Positions 44,641-55,584 of a DNA stretch of 64,000 bases are shown in pieces. The stretch lies in assembly GCA_030704615.1 (NCBI GenBank), contig CM060731.1, forward strand, positions 75,496,756-75,560,755, in the 5' to 3' direction. The position numbers were made by a program, and so were the translations under genes. Positions within the stretch are counted from its first letter, which is position 1, and each line of letters starts with the position of its first letter. Origin of the DNA: Takakia lepidozioides. Its lineage: Eukaryota; Streptophyta; Takakiopsida; Takakiales; Takakiaceae. The notes beneath the pieces were generated by a model, which was not told the DNA's origin, did not search any database, and saw only the letters and a program-made list of their open reading frames with translations.

Positions 44641-45794
44641 AGGATGCTTATATCCAGCCGACCTTTTGATAACCTTCTTGAAGAAGTGCGTATCTCAGAT
44701 GAAGGTTGAAGCTGCAAATTGTGTCATCCCCCCAGAACTGGTCCTCAAAATGAAGTTGGGGTCGACCCTCGCCTCCCACTACACTCTGAAGCCACTGGTA
44801 GTGCCCCAATGGAGCTTAGGGGTGATGTACTGCCAGGACGGATCGACGTACGCAACCCTGTTCATACAAAATGATGGTGTCGACCCATTGTACAGTTGAC
44901 GGGACGGGGATCATGACTCACCGAATACGATCAGCTCTACCACAATGCCAAAATCGATCCATCTCTCCCATCACACAGAGGGCATTAAGGAGCAACAGGG
45001 TTGATCTGTTTTCCACACGCATGCCATCATTCCTGCGGGCATTGGACCGGGCAGAAGTTGAGCCCTCGGATGATGACAACCTGTCACTACAATTTCACCT
45101 TAAACCGATGTGTTGCGCAGCAGACCCGTGGTTCCTCACATGCCGGACCATCTATTGTCGATCCATCTCCGGCAGTCCCCCCCTCCAGTACCTCCTTCGA
45201 GACCACCTTCGATTGCGTCCCAAGTCCATAAACGACAGAGAACTCCAACTTTTGTAGGCAATCGCCCACATTAAGGCCAGATACCGTGGATGTATTCAGA
45301 CCGGAGCGGGAGTCGACCTCAGAGAGAACTAAATTGTGGTTCGAGGTGCTTGCAGATTCAAAGGTCTGGACATATGAGGTCGGATAGGGAGGACGATTCC
45401 ATTCCGCACTATCATATCCATGTCAACGGTGGTGAGTTCGAGGGTGACCCTGATTTTCAATCCATTCGGAGAATTGGATTAGGATCTTCTTCGTCCCGCC
45501 GTCGAAGCAGTAGAAGGAATTGAAGCAAAACAGCTGTAGGGCATGCATCAGCACTTTTAGTGGACATGTTTATATTTCTGTACTGAAGTAATACCAATGT
45601 GATCATTGTCACTATGAGTATTTGTATTGCTGTGTGTCTGTGTTGGAAAATAAAAGATGTTTTGCCCATGTTGTATATACCAGCCAAAATGTCGGCCAAA
45701 GGCACCGTCACTTGCTCATGTTTTTATGTTCGGTGATTTTGCTTGTTGGACTAAAGAACAATTGTGTCACGCTTTCAACTGTGCATTCATTTTT
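44641..45794 (+). other. 3' part of the hAT element, no clear gene
   Basis: Frames at 44666-44899, 44871-45257 and 45290-45523 overlap and show no recognised domain. This may be the decayed 3' region of the transposase or a second small gene of the element. A short ACTGAAGTAATACC-rich 3' segment precedes the right hairpin array. Confidence 0.4.
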
Positions 45795-48200
45795 ATTTAA
45801 ATGGAGCGACCAACCAAGGTTGGCGGTCGCTTCTACGAAGTGTGACCTGCGCATGGAGCGAGGAGTGAGGCGGGGGGGAGGGGGGCATATAAGCTCCAGG
45901 ACATTCTCTCCCCCCTCACTTCGCTTGAAGTTTTTTTTTTGTTTTTTATAATGCAGCGACCGCCATTACTGGCGGTCGTTTTTTTTGTCTTTTTTTTTGG
46001 CGAAATGGAGCAACCGCCATTTGTGTGGCGGTCGTTTTTATTTGTTTTTAAATGGAACGACCACCATGGTGGCGGTCGCTTCTACGAGGTCTGCCCTGCG
46101 CGTGGAGTGAGGAGGGGCATATAAGCCCCCAGTCATTCTCCCCCACTTCCATTACTCTGCAGTTTTTTGTTTTTTTAAAAATGCAGCTACCGCCATTTCT
46201 AGCGGTCGCTGTGATGGTTATTTTTTAAGATGCAGCGACCACCATTACTGGCGATCGCTTTTATTTTTCTATTTTTGGAAATGGGGCAACCGCCATTACT
46301 GGCAGTCGCTTTTTTTTATTTTAATTATTTTGGAAATTAAGCGACCGCCATTACTTGCGGTTGCTTTTTATTTTAATTATTTTTGGAAATGAAGCGACCG
46401 CCTATCTTGGCGGTCGCTTATTTTTTTTTTAAGTTTTTTGAAATGAAGCGACCGCCAACATAGGCGGTCGCTTCATTTTCCAAATAATTAAAATAAAAGT
46501 GATCGCCAGTAATGGCGGTCGCTTATTTTTTTTTTTAAGTTTTTGAAAATGAAGCGACCGCCTATGTTGGCGGTCGCTTATTTATTTGAAATGTTTTAAA
46601 AATGAAGCGACCGCCTATGCTGGCGGTCGCTTATTTTTATTTCAAATGTTTTGAAAATGAAGCGACCCACCAATGATGCTGGCGGTCGCTTATTTTTTTT
46701 TTTAATTTTTTTAAAAAAATGAAGCGACTGCCTATGCTGGCGGTCGCTTATATTTTTTTTAAGTTTTTTGAAAATGAAGCGACCGCCGATGTTGGCGGTC
46801 GTTTTATATATTTATTTAAATTAAATGTTTTCAAATGAAGCAACCGCATATTCTGGCGGTCGCTTATTTTTTTATTTTAAATGTTTTCAAAATGAAGCGA
46901 CCGCCTATGCTGGCGGTCGCTTATTTATTTTAAATGTTTTTTAAATGAAGCGACTGCCTATGTTGGCGGTCACTTATTTATTTTAAAGTTTTTGAAAATG
47001 AAGCGACCGCCTATTTTTGGCGGTCGCTAACTTATTTTAAATGTTTTGAAAATGAAGCGACCACCTATGCTGGCGGTCGCTTATTTTTTTTAATTTTTTT
47101 TTAATGAAGAGACCGCCTATGTTTGCGGTCGCTTATTTCTTTTTAAGTTTTTGAAAATGAAGCGACCGCGCTTATTGCTGGCGGTCGCTTATTTTTTTTA
47201 AAGTTTTTGAAAATGAAGCGACCACCGATGTTGGCGGTCGGTTTTTTATTTTAAATGTTTTGAAAATGAAGCGACCGCCTATACTGGCGGTCGCTTATTT
47301 ATTTTAAATGTTTTCGAAATGAAGCGACCACCTATGCTAGCGGTCGCTTATTTTTTTTAAATGTTTTCAAAATGAAGAGACCGCCTATGCTGGCGGTCGC
47401 TTATTTATTCTCAATGTTTTCTAAATGAAGCGACCGCCTATGGTGGCAGTCTCTTATTTATTTTAAAGTTTTTGAAAATGAAGCGACCGCCTATGCTGGC
47501 GGTCGCTAATTTTTTTTTAAATTTTTCAAATGATGCGACCGTCTATGTTGGTGGTCGCTTATTTATTTTAAAGTTTTTGAAAATGAAGCGACCGCCTACG
47601 TTGGCGGTAGCTTATTTATCTTAAATGTTTTGAAAATGAAACGACCGCCTATGCTGGCGGTCGCTTATTTATTTTAAATGTTTTGAAAATGAAGCGACCG
47701 CCTATGTTGGCGGTCGCTTTTTTTTTTCAAATGCTTTTAAATGAAGCGACCGCCTATGTTGGCGGTCGCTTATTTTTTTCAAATGTTTTGAAAATGAAGC
47801 GACCGCCTATGCTGGCGGTCATTTTTTTTAAAAATAAATAAATGAAGCTACCGCCTTTGTTGGCGGTCGCTTATATATTTTAAATTTTTTTTAAATGAAG
47901 CGACCGCCTATGTTGGCAGTCGCTTATTTATTTGGTCGCTTATTCTTTTAAAAAAAATTTAAAAAATGAAGCGACCGCCTATTTGGCGGTCGTTATTTTT
48001 TTTTTGAAGTCTTTAAATGAAGCGGTCGCTTATTCTTTTAAAAAAAATTTAAAAAATGAAGCGACCGCCTATGTTGGCGGTCGCTTATTTTTTTTTTGAA
48101 GTCTTTAAATGAAGCGAATGCCTATTTTGGCGGTCTCTTTGTTTTGAAAGTTTTTGAAAATGAAGCGACGCCTATGTTGGCGGTCGCTTATTTTTCTAAA
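45795..48200. repeat. Right hairpin array: about 40 palindromes AAGCGACCGCC...GGCGGTCGCTT
   Basis: About 40 units at a spacing of about 53 bases, each TGAAGCGACCGCC, loop TATGCT or TATGTT (a few others), GGCGGTCGCTTA, then an A/T spacer of form TTTATTTTAAATGTTTTGAA. Stems are 11-12 bp. Units between 46.4 and 48.2 kb are close copies; those at 45.95-46.4 kb are more diverged with loop ATTACT. One unit near 46447-46522 is inverted. The unit differs in spacer and loop from the left array, so each array was amplified separately from a shared stem. Confidence 0.9.
45823..46206 (+). promoter_or_regulatory. Two promoter-like modules with TATA box inside the array
   Basis: GGTCGCTTCTACGA, then a GGAG-rich block, CATATAAGC (45886-45894 and 46118-46126), CATTCTC and a C-rich block ending in ACTTC, then ATGCAG just before the next hairpin. 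The two modules are about 240 bases apart. The layout echoes the TATA region at 42135. Possible captured promoters or start sites for array transcription. Confidence 0.45.
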
Positions 48201-48237
48201 TGTTTTGAAAATGGACGGGTACAGTGATAAATTATGA

Positions 48238-48860
48238 GTGGTTAAAGACACCTCAATGATGGGAAGTGGTTGAAACCACATTCTACTCCCGTTGTTTTTT
48301 AATTTTTTTTAAGATTTTTATCTTTCAAATTATATTATTCACGTGGATGAGGGAGTATGCGTAGATCTGGAGTGGTTAAAGACCCCCAGTGATTGGTACC
48401 ACTTGCACAGTGGTGGAATGTGAGTGGTTAAGACCCTTTTGTAACTGGAACCACTCTTCAAGTGGGCACTTGTGAGTGGTTACATACACGTGAGTGATTG
48501 GTACCACTTCTGTGGTGGGTTGTGAGTGGTTTGAAGACACCTGAGTGATGGGGGTGATTGAAACCAACTTGCTACTCCATTCGTGTAATAATTCAATTTT
48601 TTATTTAAGATTTATCATTTCAAAATATATTTTAATTATGAATTATATTATTCCACGTGGACGGGGGACAGTATATCGTAGATCTGGAGTGGTTAAAGGC
48701 CCCATTGATGGGTACCACTTTGAGAGTGGTATAGAGTGAGTGGTTACAGACCATTTAGTAACTGGAACCACTCGACCAGTGGTTACGCGTGAGTGATTAC
48801 ATACACACCAGTGATTGGTATTACTTTTGTGATGATACATGAAAAACTTTAGTGGTTTGT
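48238..48860 (+). repeat. AGTGGT-motif repeat with 317-bp tandem duplication
   Basis: Two diverged copies about 317 bp apart, anchored by GTAGATCTGGAGTGGTTAAA at 48361 and 48678. Each copy has alternating AGTGGTT and ACCACT words (GTGAGTGGTTA, GATTGGTACCACTT, AACTGGAACCACTC) and an AT-rich stretch with CCACGTGGA-like words. AGTGGT/ACCACT also dominates 53.08-53.92 kb, so both probably come from one transposon family, possibly CACTA subterminal repeats. Confidence 0.65.
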
Positions 48861-51590
48861 GTGTTGATGCAAAACCCAAAATCCATCCATCTATCGCTAC
48901 ATTCATCCATTCAGTCATGAGTGAGGGGACTTAGCGTTTTTTTTTTCTTCCCTGCCACTGTGGCATCTGTTTGTTTTCTTTGTGTTGTAGTGTGAATGCA
49001 GGGGAGTGACATTGAAATTTTGTTATTACTCACTGAGATTCTACATTTCTACAAAGGAAGGGCCCTGGTACCAATGTGAAAATAGGTTGAGTTGTCCCTG
49101 CAATTTATTCCATACATGTTTCTAGGTTAAATCATGGGAACGATGGGAAACTCTTGGCTAGAATGAAAATGCTCAAGTACCTGTGATTTATTTCATCCAC
49201 CAGATGGACGGATTTCATCCCTGATTTTCCATATTACTCTATGAGCGCAATGAAAGTCCGTGGCCTGGATGAAAGTCGATCAAACTCATCATCTACCTAT
49301 TTTTATCCCGACGATGAACGGACTTCATCCATGCAAGGAAGTATGATGGCGGGGAAGCCCTACGGGTGCTGTGGGAAGTAGAATGGTGTGGTGTGTGCAA
49401 CATGGAGCTTGGCGCGTGTGCATTGAGGTATATCGATTGAGGAGCATGGTGTGGCATGAGGTGCGGCTGACAGAGGAGGAGCAATGCTTGGAAAGGTGTG
49501 CATCTGCGATAACAGGGAAGCTGGTTGCCGTCTTTTGATTGATCTATTTCTGAAAGATCCACTCACGAGGGAAGGACTTGCTTTGAAGAAAGGGAGTGCT
49601 GCAGGACGATTCATTAGGGCAAGGGAGGGCTTGATGCCATGTGCTACTGACAGAAGTGATGGAGGCTTAGAGGCGGTGCGCCTTTGATTTAATCTCTGAA
49701 GGTGTGGGAGTTGCGGGGAAAGCAGCTCGGTGTCATGGTGCAGCTACCAATAGAGGGGCAGCAGTACCGCCGTTGCTTTCATGACCACGATCCCGGGAGG
49801 ATGGGCTTCAAGGCAGGCAGCTTGGCATCATGTGCAACCGCCAGATGAGGGGAACAGATCCGTTGTGTGTTTATGCTTCCTTCTTGCCAATTTCTGACGG
49901 TTGACCTTACAGTAGAGGAGCAGAGTTGGTAAATAAGTTGGTAAATGACTCGGATCACCTGTAGATAGGGTTAATGAAGGATGCATGTACAGAGTAGAGA
50001 AATATCTGAGATGCGGACTAGCTTTTGTGTTAGCATGTGTTTTGCTTTAGGGTAGGTTGGTAGGAATGCTGGCGGATGATCAAGCCACGATGGTGAGTGT
50101 TGGGAAGCGCCAGTACAGAAGCACGATAAATCGAGCTATGGGAGGCATTGCCAAGAGCTACGGCAGCAGTTGATTACGGGCAGGGCAACCCGAGCAGGCC
50201 GATTCTGTTTATGACAAGGCAAGAAAGACGGCGGAGGAACCGGCATATGAGATCTTTGATTTTGGAAAAGCGCAGGTGAGGGCCAGTGACAGCAGGCAGT
50301 GTGGAGCTGCTGACAAGAAGGGTGGGTGTCAGTTCATGCAAGCAACCCACCACTTCAGTTTGAGTATAAATCAGTTAAGTTAGAGGTCGGGGCTTCTTCT
50401 TCTTCTTCTTCTTCTTTCACTTAGGAATAGTTGCTGTGGAATTTTAGTAGAGACACTGTCAATGGAAATGAGAGAGACAGAAAAGGGATTTTGGAAAATG
50501 GAATGGGGATTCTGGACTTCAATCTCCAGGAGATTGTGGAGATGAATGGATCTGATGCATATGTCTGTGGGAGTGCTGATTGAGGGCAGATGTAGTTCAC
50601 CCACAATGACAGAATGGTTGCTATTTGTTTTGTTTTTGTTCCTCTGGCTTCAGCATTATGAATCTGAACCACAATGCGGCTCTGGGATTTTGATGGTTAG
50701 ATGTACATGCAATCCAATATAGTTGATGTGAGCACTAGTGAGGGTTAGCTATGATTTTTTTGTAAACAGAGAGAGGAAGGTGTGGATGGCTAGATGCAAG
50801 GAGTAGGGCACATTGAATCATAATGCTTGCACACTGTAAGGCAATTAGATTTCAAGAGGGCAGTGTACCTACTATGGGGGTAGGCTGTAGCTTTTCTGAA
50901 AGAAGATATCAAGTGGCATGCATTTGTTCCCTACTGCTTTTATCAATCAGCTTAGGAACATTCATGGACTGAGATCTGCAATCAGTGGGGCATAAGGGTC
51001 TTTTAAATAGTTAAAATGCAGTTTTAAGGAGGAGTTAAAAGTGGGGGCTTTGTGATATCATGCCCTCTTCATGCAAAGGGAAAGAGAAGAGAAATCTGAA
51101 ATAGAGAAGCTAGGGTTTTTCATTTTGATTTAAGTAGATGTGAATGATGTCAAAACACCATGCATCAGTGTACAATCCATGGGCGGGATATGAAGGGGTA
51201 GCAATGTCATGCCAAAGGGGATCTGTTTCTTAGATAGTTGTAGTATTAATAAAGAAGGTTGCGGCGTGGATAAGGGTATAAAGTCTCTGGTCATAAATAG
51301 ATTTAGAATGAATTAAGTAGGGTCTGAGTCATTTTAGAAAGAGCAAGTAGGTTGATGTCATAGGGCAGGGGCATGGATCACTGCTCAAGAAACAGTTAAC
51401 TATAGTTTACCAGAAGGGTTTCATGCCCTTTTTTTTCACACTACAGTGTGGCTTTTCCTTAATGTAGGATGTGAAGAAGTTTGTCCATCCTGCAAATGTG
51501 GGCTTTTGGCTCCTGTTAGTACGGTATTCTTCCTGATGTTTGCAAGGTTCTTGGGAGAATCAGCTTGGTCTTAGCAGCCCGTTGATTCAT
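48861..51590. other. No supported gene; a TTC microsatellite
   Basis: Only short, mutually inconsistent frames. AGCGTTTTTTTTTTCTTC at about 48933 resembles the CGTTTTTCTTC near the 53.9 kb terminus and could be the decayed end of the AGTGGT repeat. (TTC)n lies at about 50394-50416. CATCC/GGATG words recur near 49190-49330. Confidence 0.4.
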
Positions 51591-51619
51591 TTCCTGATTC
51601 AACCTATTTCAGCCTGTTT

Positions 51620-52880
51620 TGCCCTCTTATCAGACTCGGGCCTGATATGAATATTGAAATCTATAAGTTAGCTCGTTGGTGCAAGAGAGAGAGTAAGCTT
51701 GGTCTTAGCAGGCCGTGCCATGTTCAAAGCTAGAATTGTACCTAATGTCATTCTGAACACTGTCTGGCAGCTTTGGAAAAGGGGAAAGAGGTCCAGATTC
51801 ATCCAAGAGGGCGGGACTTCAAGCTCACAATTACCTATAATTCCCTGTGGATCAATAGCTGCAAGAAACCTGCATGGGTAGATGGTCAATTGGAAGCCGC
51901 AACAGCAGCGACACAATTGATAAAATCAAGCACTGCTAATGAAGGCACCTTCTTCAACACACTTTCATCATGTTTTTCCCTCTTATCAGAATTGGCCCTA
52001 AATTTTCATGTTGAATTTTGTAAGTTAGCTGGTTGAGTGAACCTTTGATAGTTTGGAGTGACTTTGACATGGTACTGCCAATGTGACAACAGGGAAGTAT
52101 CCAGTTCTAAACAGGTAACAGCTGAGACGAGGAGAAGCTGTGGAATGAATATTTTTTCTGACCCCAGTCAATGGTGCGACAATCGAGGCAAAAAGGTGAA
52201 ATGTCTGTTGGATTACAGAGAGTAGCAGATGCAATTGACCATAGTGATAAGTTGAGTTGGGTGTTCCCTAGAACAAATCTAGGTTGTCATTGTCAGGTGT
52301 TAGCAGCAAGGCAAGGATGTATGCATGATTTGTGCAGCGGCATGGATAGCTGAAGGAGCAGGGATAGAGTTTGGGTCCATATTCATCCAAGAAGGCCGGA
52401 CTTCAAGCTCCACATTACCTATGATTCCATGTGGATCAATAGCTACAAGAAACCTGCTGCATGGGTAGATGGTCAACTAAAGGTACCAGCTGCAGTGGCA
52501 CTGTTGATAAAATCAGGCACCTCAACCATGACCACAACTTCTGAAAGAGGATCAAGAGAGGTGGCTGAACGAGATGTGGTCTTTTGGAGTGCCATGATTA
52601 CAAGGTATGTGCAACATGGGTATGGGATTAAGGCTTTGGAAACCTAGGAGCAAATGATGTGGGATGGGATGAAGCAAGACCAGGTCATGTTCATTTGAGT
52701 TTGTAATATGCATATGGGAGCCTAGCAGCCCTGGGAAGGGGCAAAGAGGTTCATGTGACATTATCAAAGCTGGAATTGTACCAGATGTCATTCTGAACAT
52801 TCCCTTGGTGTACATCTACATCAAATGTGAGCTTGGCAGCCCTGGCCAGATAAGAACATGAAGAGGGCTTACAATTTCGT
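51620..52880 (+). pseudogene. PPR-derived repeat cluster (family copies B and C)
   Basis: Copy B at about 51715-51800: FKARIVPNVILNT, then the same jump to an AALEKGKEV equivalent as in copy A at 11.6 kb. Copy C at about 52560-52800: EVAERDVVFWSAMITRYVQH, GYGIKALET, then KLELYQMSF/AGIVPDVILN equivalents in shifted frames. Between them a module TTCATCCAAGA(G/A)GGC to ATGGGTAGATGGTCAA recurs at 51798 and 52383 (period about 585), and a CCCTCTTATCAGA to AAGTTAGCT module recurs at about 51625 and 51980. All frames are broken. Confidence 0.65.
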
Positions 52881-53077
52881 TCGCCCGGGCGTAGACATTG
52901 CTGGCAATGAGAAGAAGGTAGGAAAGCAGTTCAGTGTTTCTAGCATGCATGCGGAGACGCCGTGTAGAAGTTAGGCTCAGACTTTTATCATGGCTGGATT
53001 TTGTTGACCGTGTTCCAGCACTTACTCTCTGGGATTTTATTTTATTTTGTGGAGCTTGAATCGCCAATGGTACCTTT
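52881..53077. other. Unassigned sequence before the CACTA-like terminus
   Basis: Short non-coding stretch. It could hold the start of the gypsy element that follows (LTR or leader), but no LTR features were found. Confidence 0.3.
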
Positions 53078-53917
53078 TTCACTACAATAGTGGTATGTAT
53101 TCCTCTAGTCATGTTCCTAATCACTTGCACGCCACTGTAATAGTGGTAAATTTAAAACTGTAAGAGTAGCCAAATACACACAATTGCCTCCATTACCACT
53201 CCTGTAGTGGTATACGTAATCACCTATATATTATTGTATTAGTGGTATGAATTCCTCCAGTGGTATTCCTAATCACTTACACACCACTCTGTTAGTAATC
53301 ATTCCAATCCATAGGTCCCACTCAGAGAGACACCATGGATGATTCAAACAGCTTACATACCACTATGTGGGTAATCATTCCAATGACCTGTTAAGAGACG
53401 TCATCCACTCACATAACCACGGTTTGAGTGATATTTGTTATTCTCAGTTTTCATAGAATGACTCTGTGAGTCATTTCCCGATCACTCAACGAGTGGTTTC
53501 GGAAGTCATTGAATTTTTCACTCCATCCATTTCGTAGCACCGACACAGGACACGTGTCCATGCTGAGAGTGTCGCCACGTGTCAACATAATATCCAATAT
53601 CATCCACGGACCACCGACTTCCACGTGTCCACTAGAAAATGGAAGTGGTTACTTTACCACTATGACACGTCAGTTTACCACTGTGACACGTCAGGAGTGG
53701 TTGGTTTACCTCAGTGACACATCATTGACACGTCACAGTGGTGAGGTTACACGTCACAGTGGTTAATTTACCACTGTGACATGTTAGCGAACAGGTGGAC
53801 CCGGACGTGAGTGGCTCGAACCACTGTCCTTAACCACTGATGCCACGTAATGTCTAGTGTCTTTTATCTCAAAATGAGTGGTTAACAAAGTGGTTATTCC
53901 GCGTTTTTCTTCTAGTG
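53078..53917. mobile_element. CACTA-like MITE or CACTA terminus
   Basis: Starts CACTACAATAGTGG and ends CGTTTTTCTTCTAGTG. CACTA elements begin CACTA and end TAGTG with many short subterminal repeats, and AGTGGT/ACCACT with CACGTCA words fill this 840-bp span. Weaknesses: the two ends share only CACTA plus little else, and the 3-base flanks (ttt and aac) do not match as a target duplication. It ends exactly at the first gag-like codons of the gypsy element, so it probably inserted there. Confidence 0.4.
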
Positions 53918-54523
53918 AACAAAGGTGTCGGCTCAGGGGGATCAGGCGGGCAGCTTGGATCTGGCTCTGGGGGGACAGGGAGTGTGGGAAGTAGTGCAAT
54001 TGGAGCTGGGGATACTGTAAGTACAGAGGGGCCAGTAGCAAGGAGTGCTCAAGGGCCAACACTTGGTGGGAGTTCCACCACTACAACAGCAAGTCCTCAA
54101 GGACCAGCACCTGTCAGTGGGCAGGGTGTAGGGCCACAGATGGCGATACCTCCAACATGGGCAAAATCACATTTTCCGATATATGCAGGAAAAGGGGATC
54201 CTGATGTACACATCAGCCAATTTGAGCACATGTGTATTGTGAACAATAAGAATGGCGATGATGCCAAGATGAGACTGTTTCCTTGTTCACTTATCAAGAA
54301 AGCAAGTGAATGGTATGCAAAGTTTCCTAATAATCATTTCCTAACCTGGAATGGCCTTAGTACGGCATTCCAAAACAGGTTCAGGACAAGCAAAACTGAG
54401 GATGAAGTGTATGGAAGTTTACAACAGTTAAGACAAAAGAAGCATGAAACTGTTGAGGAGTACATGGAAAAGATGGAGTTAATGATGAAAAAGCTGGCTG
54501 TTGTACCAGCACCAGGTTTGTGA
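53918..54523 (+). pseudogene. Gypsy gag
   Basis: A Gly/Ser/Thr-rich leader (GSGGSGGQLGSGSGGTGS and similar, about 90 residues) is followed by the capsid segment AIPPTWAKSHFPIYAGKGDP, SLIKKASEWYAKFPNNHFLT and TVEEYMEKMELMMKKL. Residues and order match retrotransposon gag. The frame ends at 54523, and gag-like sequence continues in the next frame with DMLPYNTVEEAFETANRIE and an acidic/lysine-rich stretch. The true start lies upstream of the CACTA-like insert. Confidence 0.75.
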
Positions 54524-54736
54524 GTGGACTAAGACCTGAATTATAAAAGAAAGTGGATATGCTACCCTATAATACAGTGGAAGAGGCATTCGAAACAGCC
54601 AACAGAATTGAGCAACTGGGAATGCTCAGGAGAGATAAAAGGGATGATGAGGACTCTGAAGATGAGTCAGATGAGGAAGAAGAGCAAGAGCTCAAGAAGA
54701 AGAGTAAGAAGAAGGAAAAGTTGAAGAGGGATAACT

Positions 54737-55492
54737 ATGAGAAAAGACTGGAAGAAATCTTTGAAAAAGTATGCCACAGAGGCTGCAACACATTGGAGGA
54801 AGGGTGTTTGGTGTGCAAAATGCCAAAATGAAGGCCATACCACGGCTGAATGTCACATGAAGGAGAAACACTGTACTATCTGTAAAATGGATAACCATTC
54901 TACTGAGAATTGTTACTACAACGAAAGGACAGCTGCAAGAGAACCTAGGCAAGTGAGGGTGCATCAAGTGCAGCCCCAAGCAAGAAGAAACAATGATCAG
55001 GACCACTACGGTAGGCCTGGAGGATATAACAATGGTGTGGCAGGGAGAGGTAATCCAAGAGGAAATTACCAAGGCAATCCCAAAGGCAACTATCAGGGTA
55101 ATCCAAGGGGGAATTACCAGTCAGGGAATCAGGATTATAGAACTAATCCCAGAATAGACCAAAGGCGGGGACCCAATGGTGAAGAACTGTGTTACTATTG
55201 TAACCAGGCAGGACACCGGAAAGCAGCCTGTCCATTTTGGATCAGACATCAAAATGAGATGAGAGCTCCTGTGAATGAAGGCCCAGTAGTGGCAGCTCAC
55301 ATGGTTAGGCCATGTTTTGTACCAGAAGTAAGTACAATGATAGTTACCAGAAGCAAAGCTAAATTAATATCTCCAGTGGATAAGGAAGAAGATGTTAATG
55401 AAGATGGCAGTGATGTGCCTGAAGATGATGAGGCTTGGAGGGATGAGAAGGAACTGCACAAGGAAGTGGCTGATACCATAAGGGAAATGTAG
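54737..55492 (+). pseudogene. Gypsy nucleocapsid with three CCHC zinc knuckles and GN repeats
   Basis: CAKCQNEGHTTAEC, CTICKMDNHSTENC and CYYCNQAGHRKAAC each fit C-x2-C-x4-H-x4-C; three knuckles in one element is unusual. Between the second and third is a basic GRGNPRGNYQGNPKGNY-type repeat that should bind RNA. An acidic tail (EDVNEDGSDVPEDDEAW) follows. The frame is open for 251 codons. Confidence 0.75.
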
Positions 55493-55584
55493 AAGGATAG
55501 TGATATCCTATGGCAGATTCTTCAGACTCTGAAGGAGAAGATGAAGAAGGTGAAGAGAAAGTGAAGCAGTCCTAGGCTTCACAA

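Noticed and set aside
45795-48200. CRISPR-like regular array
   Set aside because: Repeats are regularly spaced, but the spacers are low-complexity A/T and alike, repeats vary, no cas genes are near, and the context is plant nuclear DNA.
40894-48960. TIR pair CAGTGGCA at 40894 and TGCCACTG ending at 48960 as ends of the large hAT element
   Set aside because: Eight bases match, but the 8-bp flanks (catggaag and tggcatct) differ, so no target duplication supports it.
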